Source: Desulfocucumis sp964643075
GTDB taxonomy: Bacteria > Bacillota > Desulfotomaculia > Desulfotomaculales > Desulfocucumaceae
Length of the DNA: 64,000 nt
Assembly: GCA_964643075.1 (NCBI GenBank)
Contig: CAZXQO010000024.1
Coordinates: 1-64,000, forward strand
Direction of reading: 5' to 3'
Under the pieces are notes generated by a model. It was not told where the DNA came from. It did not search any database and saw only the letters and a program-made list of their open reading frames with translations. Below are positions 36,704 to 44,649 of this stretch, piece after piece (position 1 is the first letter of the stretch; the number at the start of each line of letters is the position of its first letter). A program made the translations under genes and the position numbers.

Positions 36704-37204
36704 TTATGTAACTTTTCCGGGCGTTAAGAATCTGGCAACAATAAAATCTGTCAGTTCCTCCGTTTGCTCGAAGGAAAAGCAGGGAATCTGCTCATTCATG
36801 GGAGCATCTGATACCACTGCTATAATCTGGCTGCTCCGGGGAAGCCTGCCGGTGGAGTGGTCCTTTCTATAGACCTCTACTTTGGGGCCGTGCTCCGATT
36901 TGAATCCTTCTATCAGAATTAAATCAACATCCTGTATTTTCCTGAGCAGTGCCTGTAGAGCGGGGGGCCGGCGGCAGCGGTGGTGTACTGTATAGGAATC
37001 CGGGCCAACCAGAACCAATCGGTCCGCTCCGGCCTGGAATACCCGCCAGGAATCCTTTCCCGGCGGATCGATGCTATAACCGTGGGCGGCATGTTTGATC
37101 GCGGCCACACTGTGGCCGCGATTTTTTAAAGCGCTGACCAGTCTTTCGACTACAGTAGTTTTGCCGGAGTTAGAGTAGCCTGCTATAAAAACGAAGGGAA
37201 TCAA
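36704..37204 (-). CDS. mobB: Molybdopterin-guanine dinucleotide biosynthesis protein MobB
   Basis: A GTP-binding adaptor for Mo-bis-MGD formation, 166 residues. The P-loop GYSNSGKTTVVERL is near residue 9, followed by VAAIKHAAHGYSIDPPGKDSWR with conserved His, Asp and Ser, and later ILIEGFKSE. All are MobB hallmarks. The catalytic partner MobA is not in the window. The start ATG lies 34 bases after the fdhD stop, so the two are probably cotranscribed; the fdhA promoter overlaps its 3' end. Confidence 0.9.
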   Translation of the reverse strand: MIPFVFIAGYSNSGKTTVVERLVSALKNRGHSVAAIKHAAHGYSIDPPGKDSWRVFQAGADRLVLVGPDSYTVHHRCRRPPALQALLRKIQDVDLILIEGFKSEHGPKVEVYRKDHSTGRLPRSSQIIAVVSDAPMNEQIPCFSFEQTEELTDFIVARFLTPGKVT

Positions 37205-37238
37205 TATTATGCCCTCCCCGAACTGTTGATGTTTTATT

Positions 37239-38030
37239 TTACAACGTTATTCTTTCGCCATGGCTATATATACTGAGGCTCTGGCCCCGCGCAAAGCCCA
37301 CCAGGGTTATGCCCAGTTCAGTGGCCAGTTCCACGGCCAGCATGGTTGGGGCAGCCCGGGACACCACCAGCGGTATGTCCAGGCGGGCGGCCTTGATCAG
37401 TATTTCTGAGGAAACGCGCCCGGTTAACAGCAGGCACTTATCATCGGTGTTCAGCCGGTTCAAGAGGGTGTGGCCCAGTACCTTGTCCACTGCATTATGC
37501 CTGCCGATATCTTCGTACATCACCGCCAAATCCCTGCCGCTACCCAGCCCGGCGCTGTGCACGCCGCCGGTGGCGCGAAAGGTGGCGGATTTTTCATCCA
37601 GAGCAGACATCAGTTTCGATATGTCGGCAGCGGCAAACCGGGCATCCGATTCCACCGGCTGCAGCTGCCGGGCGTCGTTTACGAAATACAGCAGGGCACG
37701 TCCCTTGCCGCAGCAGCTGGCAATCTGCCGACGCAGAAAATTTTCCGCCTGTGGGACCGGGGTATTGGTCTGTATCCACAGCAGGCCCTCGTCTTCCCGG
37801 CAGGATATTTCCCGTATATCGGAGGAACTCGTAATCAGACCTTCGGTGGCCAGAAAACCCACACCCAGTTCCCGGTAGCCTGCCGGCGAACAGACCAGGG
37901 TGGCCAGTTCCATATCGTTGAGGTATAGCGTGAGTGGCACTTCATTTACGATCATGGCGCTTACATTCCGCATTTCGCCCTGGTCGTGCATGATTATATC
38001 GTGCCTGGTATATATCGAAGACGTAGCCAC
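37239..38030 (-). CDS. fdhD: Formate dehydrogenase sulfurtransferase FdhD
   Basis: Transfers sulfur from an IscS-type desulfurase to the bis-MGD cofactor before it enters formate dehydrogenase. The family motifs NEVPLTLYLND near residue 35, LGVGFLATEGLI near 60, CCGKG with the sulfur-carrying Cys pair near 113, THSAG-like VHSAGL and EDIGRHNAVDK near 180 are present. GTG 38030 has AAAGGAG nine bases upstream, giving 263 aa, the normal length; the 37-residue upstream extension is not protein-like. With mobB and fdhA this defines the formate dehydrogenase maturation locus. Confidence 0.92.
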   Translation of the reverse strand: MATSSIYTRHDIIMHDQGEMRNVSAMIVNEVPLTLYLNDMELATLVCSPAGYRELGVGFLATEGLITSSSDIREISCREDEGLLWIQTNTPVPQAENFLRRQIASCCGKGRALLYFVNDARQLQPVESDARFAAADISKLMSALDEKSATFRATGGVHSAGLGSGRDLAVMYEDIGRHNAVDKVLGHTLLNRLNTDDKCLLLTGRVSSEILIKAARLDIPLVVSRAAPTMLAVELATELGITLVGFARGQSLSIYSHGERITL

Positions 38031-38224
38031 GGTATAATGCTCCTTTCCTGTTCCGGCGCCTGTATTATTTTGATGGTAGGCGGGTATCAATTTGTGGTTG
38101 CGATTTTTGTTAATTTTACGACAGCAAAAGGTATTTGACAATTAGAAGCGGTGAACGTACCATCGCTAACGGATAACACTTTGGGAGCATCTCCCGCGCC
38201 CAGGTGGGGATAACGCCACAATTT

Positions 38225-38424
38225 AACTCAAATATTAAGCCCCACGCTATGCGTGGGAGAACTGAACAGGAAGTGCCGTGAGGCATGATGAAAAAAGTCC
38301 TCCTTTGCTATAATGAGAAATTGGTTTCGCTAGCCAAAGTCTCAAGCAACGGAGGACGGTACCCATGGGTGCGAACAGCCTATCCCACACCCGTTGGGAA
38401 TGTAGTCACAGTACCACCCGTTGA
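38225..38424 (+). mobile_element. Truncated IS200/IS605-type element (left end and tnpA start)
   Basis: A small hairpin CCCACGC-TAT-GCGTGGG (38241-38257) typical of these element ends is followed by a ribosome site GGAGG. ATG 38365 then opens MGANSLSHTRWEC, the start of an IS200-type TnpA. The frame is cut after 13 codons by a palindrome and stops at 38422-38424. The catalytic HUH and Tyr residues are gone, so it is inactive. Confidence 0.75.
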
Positions 38425-38445
38425 ACGGGTGGTACTGTGACTACA
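38401..38445. repeat. Perfect 22-bp inverted repeat interrupting tnpA
   Basis: TGTAGTCACAGTACCACCCG followed by TT is mirrored exactly around a single G at 38423. It joins directly to the tnpA fragment, so it marks the truncation point. It could also form a hairpin without a T run. Confidence 0.85.
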
Positions 38446-38473
38446 TTAAAAAGACTGCAAAAATACTGCCTTT

Positions 38474-38728
38474 TTAATCATTATTAAGGCGTTCTTTTAC
38501 CCATGAGGCAATAAGGTCGGAGTATTTAACGCCTTTTTGTTTTGCAATCAAACGAAGGCGCTTTTCGTCTTCTTTTTCAAGGTCAATAGATATAATTAAT
38601 TTTTTTCTGGTAAAGTATACTTCTTTAGCTTCCTCAAGATCATTTTCAAAATCAGCGAGAGAATTATTATTCCAAAAATCTCTGGCTTCTTGAAAGGTGC
38701 CAAAATCAGGTATGGTTTTGTTAGTCAT
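38474..38728 (-). CDS. CopG-type antitoxin (BrnA-like) of a BrnT pair
   Basis: An 84-residue antitoxin. The N-terminal part has FGTFQEARDFWNNNSLADFENDL, the pattern of the type II CopG antitoxin family (PF12441-like). The C-terminal ribbon-helix-helix follows: KKLIISIDLEKE strand, then RLRLIAKQKGVKYSDLIASWV. The start at ATG 38728 follows GGAGG by about ten bases; the longer frame to 38767 lies inside the toxin gene. It overlaps the end of the toxin gene by eight bases, so translation is coupled. It is predicted to neutralise the toxin and repress the operon. Confidence 0.83.
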   Translation of the reverse strand: MTNKTIPDFGTFQEARDFWNNNSLADFENDLEEAKEVYFTRKKLIISIDLEKEDEKRLRLIAKQKGVKYSDLIASWVKERLNND

Positions 38729-39013
38729 TTTTGTATTGCCTCCGGTAATATTTTCGTTCGTTTTCACCCATATCTCGGGCAGTGACTACCATTGCCCGGC
38801 TATTCTTGAAGTATATGAACATTACGAAAAGATATCGGCCTGATTCAGTTTTCCCAGGGCATAGTAGGTAGGGTTTAACCCCTTAGAGGCTTGTTTAGTT
38901 TTAACGATTATTGGCTTTCCGAAACACACCTCTTCGACTTCTTCCGGATCTACGTTATGCCTTGCTATGTGATAAATTATATCATCATTCCAAATAAATT
39001 CATGGATATTCAA
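38721..39013 (-). CDS. BrnT-family toxin gene with a -1 frame break
   Basis: A ribonuclease toxin of the BrnT (DUF497) type. Residues 1-55 from ATG 39013 read EFIWNDDIIYHIARHNVDPEEVEEVCFG and continue to YALGK. The zero frame then ends after LNQADIFS. A -1 shift at G GGA AAA (plus strand 38843-38855 region) gives TESGRYLFVMFIY, SRAMVVTARDMGENERKYYRRQ and a normal stop at 38721-38723 overlapping the antitoxin ATG. The full product would be about 97 residues, the family's length. Either the shift is programmed (the heptamer fits X XXY YYZ) or the toxin is inactivated by a one-base deletion. Confidence 0.75.
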
Positions 39014-39220
39014 TAGATCTCACCGCATTTCTATAAAGACGGGTGTGTATGAATTATAACTGTTTAATCTTGTGACTGTCAATAATATCCATATGTTATT
39101 TATAACCAACTAAATACTGTCTTGGGTCAGTGGTTAAAAGAAAAATCGTGGAATTACAATAAAATTGACGGGAAGTGCCTGGTATTATAAAATCAAATTT
39201 AGTAAAAATGTGCCTGGCGT

Positions 39221-39247
39221 CCCCCTGCGAAAAAGGGGGTTGTTTTT
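39221..39247 (+). terminator. Leader or upstream terminator before the transketolase operon
   Basis: CCCCCT and AGGGGG enclose GCGAAAA, followed by TTGTTTTT. It lies about 40 bases before the split transketolase gene on the same strand, so it either blocks read-through from upstream or acts as an attenuator. Confidence 0.65.
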
Positions 39248-39285
39248 CGTTATTGAGAGCAAAACCTTTAAGGAGTTGGACTAAT

Positions 39286-40200
39286 ATGTTGAATCTGCAA
39301 GCAAAGTGGCAGGATGAAGTAAAGAGGGTTGCCCGTGGCGTTCGTCGCCGTGTACTGGAGCATACAGTCAATAACAATGGTGGATATTTAAGCCAGGCCT
39401 GTTCTGCGGCTGAGATCCTGGCCACAATGTATATACGCATTATGAACCTGGGAACAACAGAAAATCCTCTTCTGCCTCAGCCCTTCGCCGGTGTGCCTGG
39501 TCCGGATAATCCCAGCGCTTTTACGGGCGCCAGGTTTAATGGTCCAAAAGGGGCGGGCTATGACCGGTTCATACTGTCACCGTCCCAATATGCGCTGGTA
39601 TTGTACGCGCTGCTAATTGAAGTGGGGAGGATGGATCCGGAAGGTCTGCGGCAGTTTAATGTGGATGGCTATACTGTGGAAATGATCGGGGCGGAACACT
39701 CGCCAGGGATGGAGGTTATGACAGGGTCTCTGGGGCAGGGCTTGAGCCAGGCGGCGGGTATTGCTTTTGCACGCAAGTTACGGGGAGACCCGGGCAAGGT
39801 ATGGGTTTTCATGTCAGACGGTGAGTGGCAGTCCGGCCAAAATTGGGAAGCCCTCCAGGCCATCTCCTATTATAAGCTGGATAATATAGGAATTTATGTT
39901 GATGTTAACGGGCAGCAGTGTGACGGCGCCGTATGTGATGTAATGGAGATTGAACCTTTTGCGGACCGGTTAACAGCCTTTGGCGCCAGAGTGGATAGAG
40001 TGGATGGCCATGATCCGGACATGCTGGCCCAGTCCGCATCGGGGCCTGCCGCTGATGGCAAACCACGGATCGTTCTGGCAGATACCGTTCCATGGAAAGG
40101 GATCGACATTTTAAAAGGGCGCTATCCAAAGTTGCATTACGTGCGTTTTGCTGCGGAGGAAGATCGTGCACGATATGCCGGGATACTAAAAAATATGTAG
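39286..40200 (+). CDS. Transketolase-like N-terminal subunit (ThDP binding)
   Basis: First half of a split transketolase: the diphosphate-binding domain in 304 residues. It shows GGYLSQACSAAEILATMY near the N-terminus, HSPGMEVMTGSLGQGLSQAAGIA near 145, and the ThDP motif SDGEWQSGQNWEAL near 170 ending VDVNG. ATG 39286 has AAGGAG about 12 bases upstream and replaces the 37-residue longer frame. The C-terminal subunit follows 23 bases later and a RuBisCO-like protein after that. It probably transfers a two-carbon ketol unit to or from a sugar phosphate in the same pathway. Confidence 0.88.
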   Translation: MLNLQAKWQDEVKRVARGVRRRVLEHTVNNNGGYLSQACSAAEILATMYIRIMNLGTTENPLLPQPFAGVPGPDNPSAFTGARFNGPKGAGYDRFILSPSQYALVLYALLIEVGRMDPEGLRQFNVDGYTVEMIGAEHSPGMEVMTGSLGQGLSQAAGIAFARKLRGDPGKVWVFMSDGEWQSGQNWEALQAISYYKLDNIGIYVDVNGQQCDGAVCDVMEIEPFADRLTAFGARVDRVDGHDPDMLAQSASGPAADGKPRIVLADTVPWKGIDILKGRYPKLHYVRFAAEEDRARYAGILKNM

Positions 40201-40223
40201 TTATTTAAGAAGGGTCGATACGA

Positions 40224-41231
40224 ATGGAAATTTTATCGAAAGTTCACGCACGCAATTTGGTAAAGTGGGCCAAAGACAGGCCGGAGGTCTTCGTTCTTTC
40301 TGCTGACCTGACGAGTTCAACGGAAGTTGATCTGTTTCGTGACGCATACCCTGAACGGTTTTTATCCATGGGTATAGCTGAACAAAACATGCTTAGTTTT
40401 GCCGGAGGGATGGCCCGGGAGGGGCTCTGCCCATTCATTCATACTTTTGCTGTCTTCATATATCGCAGGGCTTACGATCAAATTGCTGTTTCGGTGGCCT
40501 ATCCAAATTTGCCGGTACGCATGATTGGTTTTCTTCCCGGCGTAACGACACCCGGAGGCGCAACACATCAGGCCATCGAGGATATCTCCGTGATGCGCTC
40601 CTTGCCGAACATGACCATACTGGAATGCGGCGATGCCACGGATGTGGAAAGTGTGCTGGATGTAGCGCATCAGGTTGATGGACCGGTTTATGTGCGTATG
40701 CTGCGGGGAGAAATTCCGCGCTTGTTTTCACCCCGGGAACCGATGCGCTTCAACAAGGCGAGGACGATCAGCAGGGGAAGCGATATTACGGTATTAACAA
40801 CCGGCATATGCACCGAAGAGGCGATGCGGGCCATACAGGCGCTGCAAGTGCGTGGACTGTCGATACAACATATGCATGTCACAACGCTAAAACCTTTTCA
40901 TAATCCTGAGGTGCTGGAGTCTATCGCCTATTCGCGTTATGGCGCTATTACCATGGAAAACCATTCCGTTTTCGGCGGATTGGGTACTATTATCGCTGAA
41001 CAAATGGCAGAGTCCGGCCTGGCAAAAAAGATTGTCCGTATCGGCCTGAAGGATACCTTCATGCACGGTGCCAGCCGTGCCTATTTGATGCGCAAGTACC
41101 GGTTGGATGCGATGGCGCTTATTGAAGAGGTAGGCAAGTTTACAGACCATCGTTTCGATATATCCGAAGATGATCTGGCACAGGTGTATATCGCGCCGGT
41201 ACACAGTGATGCCAAAGCGGAGGCGCTGTAA
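40224..41231 (+). CDS. Transketolase-like C-terminal subunit
   Basis: The pyrimidine-binding and C-terminal domains of the split transketolase, 335 residues. VLSADLTSST near 26, FLSMGIAEQNMLSFAGGMA with the catalytic-type Glu near 53, and the GATHQAIEDISVMR loop near 114 are typical of this half. Its TAA overlaps the ATG of the RuBisCO-like gene (TAATG), so the two are translationally coupled. Together with the upstream subunit it should form an alpha2beta2 enzyme. Confidence 0.88.
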   Translation: MEILSKVHARNLVKWAKDRPEVFVLSADLTSSTEVDLFRDAYPERFLSMGIAEQNMLSFAGGMAREGLCPFIHTFAVFIYRRAYDQIAVSVAYPNLPVRMIGFLPGVTTPGGATHQAIEDISVMRSLPNMTILECGDATDVESVLDVAHQVDGPVYVRMLRGEIPRLFSPREPMRFNKARTISRGSDITVLTTGICTEEAMRAIQALQVRGLSIQHMHVTTLKPFHNPEVLESIAYSRYGAITMENHSVFGGLGTIIAEQMAESGLAKKIVRIGLKDTFMHGASRAYLMRKYRLDAMALIEEVGKFTDHRFDISEDDLAQVYIAPVHSDAKAEAL

Positions 41232-42352
41232 TGATCTCAGGAGAACGCTTTTCCGTGGTATACCGGTTATTGGGAGATGAAAAGGAAGCGCATCGTAAAG
41301 CGCGGGATATTTGTCTGGAGCAGACAGTGGAATTTCCGGAGGAACTTGTCCCGGCCGGGATGATCCGGGATGAAATTGTGGGGCGGATCGAGGACTTCAG
41401 GCCGGTCGGTGCATGCGCTTATCAAGCCACCGTCAGTTATGCCGTGGAGACGACTGCCAATGAATTTACCCAGCTTCTAAACGTTGTTTTCGGTAATATC
41501 AGCATTAAGCCGGGATACAGGGTGGAGCGGCTGGAGCTGCCCCATTCGCTGCTGTGCCAATACCGGGGGCCGCGCTTCGGCCGTGAGGGCCTCCGGGAGT
41601 TTCTCGGTGTCAAGAGCCGCCCGCTTTTATTCACGGCGCTGAAGCCGATGGGACTTAATCCGGGGCATTTGGCGGATATGGCCTATCAGTGCGCATTAGG
41701 CGGCATTGATATGATCAAGGATGATCACGGACTTACCGATCAGATTTTTGCTTCCTTTGAGGAGAGAGTATACCGTTGTGTGGAAGCGGTAGAAAAAGCT
41801 AATAGTAAAACGGGGCGGCGTTGCATTTATATCCCTAATATAACCGCGCCGGCGGACAAGATTTTGCTGCGCGCCAAAATCGCCAAAGGACTTGGAGCAA
41901 AAGGCCTGATAGTTTCGCCAGCCATTACCGGGCTGGATATAATGAGGATTCTGGCTAATGATGACGAATTGGCCCTGCCGGTTTTCAGCCATCCCGCTTT
42001 TCAAGGCAGCTACGTAACATCTCCGGACAACGGTATTTCGCATTTTGCCCTGTTTGGGCAAATTACCCGGTTGGCCGGCGCGGATGCGGTTATTTATCCC
42101 AATTTCGGCGGCAGGTTCTCCTTTACCCGGGAGGAATGTGAAGCAATTGCCGGGGGAACTGGTGTGGAGATGGGCCGGATAAAGAAAATTTTCCCCAGTC
42201 CCGGCGGAGGCATAAGCCTTGACCGTATTGAGGAATTATTGGAAGTGTACGGGAAGGAAGTTGTGTTTCTGGTTGGTGGTGGCTTGTTCAGGCATGGCGC
42301 TGATTTGATTGAGAGCTGCCGCTATTTCAGCCGGATGGTGAGCAAGTTTTAA
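41231..42352 (+). CDS. RuBisCO-like protein (form IV)
   Basis: A 373-residue RuBisCO large-subunit homologue that is unlikely to fix CO2. The Lys equivalent to spinach K175 is kept (K138 in TALKPMG). The carbamylated Lys (K163) and following Asp residues are kept in GGIDMIKDDHGL, but the third metal ligand Glu is His 166. Several substrate-phosphate residues differ (PNFGGRFSF; GGGISLDRI). KDDH-type RLPs act as isomerases, transcarboxylases or hydrolases in sugar-phosphate salvage such as apionate or methylthioribulose pathways. Its coupling to a split transketolase suggests a pentose or branched-sugar phosphate route. The exact reaction is not inferable. Confidence 0.9.
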   Translation: MISGERFSVVYRLLGDEKEAHRKARDICLEQTVEFPEELVPAGMIRDEIVGRIEDFRPVGACAYQATVSYAVETTANEFTQLLNVVFGNISIKPGYRVERLELPHSLLCQYRGPRFGREGLREFLGVKSRPLLFTALKPMGLNPGHLADMAYQCALGGIDMIKDDHGLTDQIFASFEERVYRCVEAVEKANSKTGRRCIYIPNITAPADKILLRAKIAKGLGAKGLIVSPAITGLDIMRILANDDELALPVFSHPAFQGSYVTSPDNGISHFALFGQITRLAGADAVIYPNFGGRFSFTREECEAIAGGTGVEMGRIKKIFPSPGGGISLDRIEELLEVYGKEVVFLVGGGLFRHGADLIESCRYFSRMVSKF

Positions 42353-42415
42353 TTTGCTCCTTTAACCGGTATGGTGAACCAAATCCCTGACCTTTCACAC
42401 TTTGGACGGCGGAAG

Positions 42416-42437
42416 GGCCGAAGGGCGGCCTTTTTTT
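42416..42437 (+). terminator. Probable terminator of the RLP operon
   Basis: GGCCG and CGGCC enclose AAGGG, followed by seven T. A second hairpin (TTTTCGGC / GCCGAAAA, 42452-42477) follows in the same GC-rich gap. Confidence 0.6.
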
Positions 42438-42618
42438 CGCCGTTTTTGGCCTTTTCGGCAGTCCGGAAGGCCGAAAAAAACTCCGGCTGAAGAAGTTCAA
42501 TTTTTTGCCTGTTCGGGTTGGCGTTCCCGGGAACAGCACCATCTGCTGTTCCCTTGACACCGTCTAGCCGGGATAATACAATGGTTGCAAATATAGAATC
42601 TGGAAGGAGATGGCGGGT

Positions 42619-43182
42619 ATGAGTCTGTCCGTGCCTCCGGCCGGTGAGATCATCCTCACCTACGAAGACTACCTGTGTTTCCCGGACGATGGTAAGCGCT
42701 ATGAAATCCTGGAAGGAGTGCTTCATGTGGTTCCATCACCCACCATCCGTCACCAGCGCATCTCACGCGAATTGGAATTCATAATCCATGGCTATGTTAT
42801 CCAGAACGGCCTGGGGGAAATTTTTGACGCACCGCTGGATGTTGTGTTCAGCAGTACCAGCATTGCCCAGCCGGACCTGATTTTTGTTTCGCAGGCTAGG
42901 CAGTTGGTGATTACGGAAAAGCACATCGCCGGTGCTCCCGACCTGGTAGTGGAGATCCTGTCTCCTTCCACATCAGCCTCCGACCGGGTGACCAAAGCCC
43001 AGGTCTATGCCCGTTACGGGGTACCTTACTACTGGGTGGTGGACCCGGAAAAGAAGGCAGTGGAAGAGTTCCGCCTGGAGCGGGGCATCTATATGCTTAT
43101 ACGCAGTTGGGAAGACGAGGAAATGTTCCTGCCGGAAATCTTTCCCGGGTTGCAGGTGGACCTGCGAAAACTGTGGATATAA
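42619..43182 (+). CDS. Uma2-family (DUF820) PD-(D/E)XK nuclease-like protein
   Basis: A 187-residue member of the Uma2 family. YEILEGVLHVVPSP near residue 25 contains the first acidic residue. AQPDLIFVS and DLVVEILSPSTSASDR near 105 hold the D...ExL/V active-site-type residues, and YWVVDPEKKAVEEF follows. Biological roles are unclear. Members are often scattered in cyanobacteria and Firmicutes, sometimes in mobile contexts. ATG 42619 (GGAG ten bases upstream) is preferred over ATG 42610, whose Shine-Dalgarno would touch the start. Confidence 0.85.
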   Translation: MSLSVPPAGEIILTYEDYLCFPDDGKRYEILEGVLHVVPSPTIRHQRISRELEFIIHGYVIQNGLGEIFDAPLDVVFSSTSIAQPDLIFVSQARQLVITEKHIAGAPDLVVEILSPSTSASDRVTKAQVYARYGVPYYWVVDPEKKAVEEFRLERGIYMLIRSWEDEEMFLPEIFPGLQVDLRKLWI

Positions 43183-43199
43183 CGTTGTTATACAGGTAT

Positions 43200-43451
43200 T
43201 CAGAGAATCTTCTTTTCTTTGTTATAACCCCTTGCACCATAAGGCTGCAGAGTGTTTAGCCACTTGTCTTCCAGGGCTGACAGGGCATTGCGCCAATCAT
43301 CTTTGGTATTTTCTTCTGTCTTGATTATTGTCAGAAGGAATAGATGGCAAAATAGAGAATAATGATTCAACTGAAAAAATCTCCGAGCCCGTTTGCCTAA
43401 GCTGAACAGTACCGGCATGCGGGCCGATAGGGTATATTGGGAAACCGGCAT
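43200..43451 (-). pseudogene. Possible GIY-YIG-like C-terminal fragment
   Basis: The end of this frame (LEDKWLNTLQPYGARGYNK) resembles the C-terminal region of GIY-YIG-type nucleases as I remember them. The N-terminal two thirds look random and there is no ribosome site. It is probably a truncated remnant; the identification is weak. Confidence 0.3.
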
Positions 43452-43563
43452 GCCTCCCGTTGCGGAAAGGAGATAATGTGACTTTGGCTTCAGCCGGGGT
43501 TTATTTTGTCTTTTCGCAAAATTGCCCCGGTTTATTTTATTTTCCGGCCCGCCGTTCTGAAAT

Positions 43564-44079
43564 ATGCTGTGGGCTTCAAACCGGGGTTCACCGGGGTACG
43601 GTCATGCCTTCCTTATGGAGAGGAGTACGGGTGTGGAAACAATTTGCAACCTTTTTGAGCGGAGCCTGGACACGTCCGGTGAGAGATCAAGGCAAAGTAT
43701 AATTAATAGAGTAACGCTAAAATTACTGGTGGAAGAATTCAGCGAAGTGGAAGTCCTGCCAATGTTTCTCTGGCACCTGGCAGATCTTGACCCGCCTATC
43801 GGCCGCGGTGAACAGCTGGTTTTTCTTGCTTTTTTCAGGATGTTTCAGAGCTACTCCGGCATAAGCATAAAAAGCATGGAAGAGGCCTTCGATATTTTGG
43901 AAATTTCCAGGGAGAAACTGAATATGCCCTCAAAAGAAATAATTAAATGTGCCAAAATTTCCTACTGGCAAAATTTTGATGGTTTATTTTCCGATATTAA
44001 CGACTTCCTGACTAAAGCCAGTGAAATCGGCAAAAAGAAAAAGGCGTTTAATTATTTGTGCCATTGCGCTAGATATTGA
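43564..44079 (+). CDS. Hypothetical protein (up to 171 aa)
   Basis: I do not recognise the family. The part from about residue 20 on is amphipathic and helical (ESFSEVEVLPMFLWHL-like region, FRMFQSYSGISIKSMEEAFDIL, NDFLTKASEIGKKKK), with codon use like the neighbours and no membrane segment. The start is unsure: ATG 43564 and ATG 43615 both lack a good Shine-Dalgarno. A terminator follows 70 bases after the stop, which supports a real transcript. Confidence 0.55.
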   Translation: MLWASNRGSPGYGHAFLMERSTGVETICNLFERSLDTSGERSRQSIINRVTLKLLVEEFSEVEVLPMFLWHLADLDPPIGRGEQLVFLAFFRMFQSYSGISIKSMEEAFDILEISREKLNMPSKEIIKCAKISYWQNFDGLFSDINDFLTKASEIGKKKKAFNYLCHCARY

Positions 44080-44147
44080 ACGATTTGATGCAACAATGAA
44101 TTATGCTCCGTGGAAGTTTGTATGAAGCAGAATTATTGAGGTTTGGA

Positions 44148-44178
44148 GGCCCGGTGCTGTATGCGCCGGGCCTTTGTT
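44148..44178 (+). terminator. Terminator before the tRNA gene
   Basis: GGCCCGG and CCGGGCC enclose TGCTGTATGCG, followed by TTTGTT. It would end the transcript of the hypothetical gene and isolate the tRNA. Confidence 0.8.
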
Positions 44179-44289
44179 AATCATGTATCAATAATCAACT
44201 TTTCTTATTCTGAACGCAGTGTAAATAAAATTATTAAATAGAACCAATAAGATATTTATATGTATATCTATCTGTTGTATTATATTTCA

Positions 44290-44386
44290 GGGGAGAAAGG
44301 GGATGGTCCTCCCACGGGCTGCAAACCCGTTGGCCTGCCGTAAAATACCGGTGGGGGTCCGGTTCGATTCCGACTTCTCCCTTCCA
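44290..44386 (+). tRNA. Selenocysteine-type tRNA body with cysteine anticodon GCA
   Basis: A cloverleaf of 97 bases including an encoded CCA (44384-44386). The acceptor is 8 bp (44290-44297 with 44375-44382, first pair G-U). The anticodon stem is ACGGG/CCCGT with loop CTGCAAA, so the anticodon is GCA at 44321-44323. The long variable arm is 7 bp (CCTGCCG/CGGTGGG, two wobble pairs). The T loop is TTCGATT, on a stem that needs one bulged C. The canonical U8 is missing. The 8-bp acceptor and variable arm are tRNA-Sec features, while GCA and discriminator U44383 are cysteine identity elements. It most likely accepts cysteine or is a hybrid; a decayed gene is possible because of the T-stem bulge. 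Confidence 0.8.
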
Positions 44387-44487
44387 TTATAAAATATTCT
44401 TGCGCTGAAAAAATAATTTACCGACGGAATAAAACCAAGGAGGATATTTTCCCGAGCTAATCTGGAAAAGCATCCTTGCTAAGGTCA

Positions 44488-44553
44488 GGGGACACACCTT
44501 CTATGTTACCTAAAATTCCTTGCCCTTTTACAATTAAGCGAAGGAATGTCCCC
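44488..44553. repeat. GGGGACA...TGTCCCC palindromic repeat, copy 2
   Basis: Starts GGGGACACACCTTCT and ends AAGGAATGTCCCC. The ends can pair. It follows the tRNA and is 11 bases from copy 3. Confidence 0.8.
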
Positions 44554-44564
44554 AACTCATGTAA

Positions 44565-44629
44565 GGGGACACACCTTCTTGGTTATCTAAAATTTTAACG
44601 TCTTTACAGTTTCAGTAAGGAATGTCCCC
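44565..44629. repeat. GGGGACA...TGTCCCC palindromic repeat, copy 3
   Basis: The same ends as copy 2 with a diverged interior. It ends 21 bases from the mop stop codon and could form its terminator-like hairpin. Confidence 0.8.
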
Positions 44630-44649
44630 AATTTACTACCAAAAACTAA

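Noticed and set aside
43460..43702. An 80-codon plus-strand frame with GGAG upstream
   Set aside because: It overlaps the better supported 43564-44079 frame in another phase and has no recognisable sequence features.
44290..44386. Calling the tRNA a tRNA-Ser or tRNA-Leu because of its long variable arm
   Set aside because: The anticodon is GCA (Cys), the acceptor is 8 bp including a G-U pair, and U8 is missing, which fits a Sec-type body rather than Ser or Leu.
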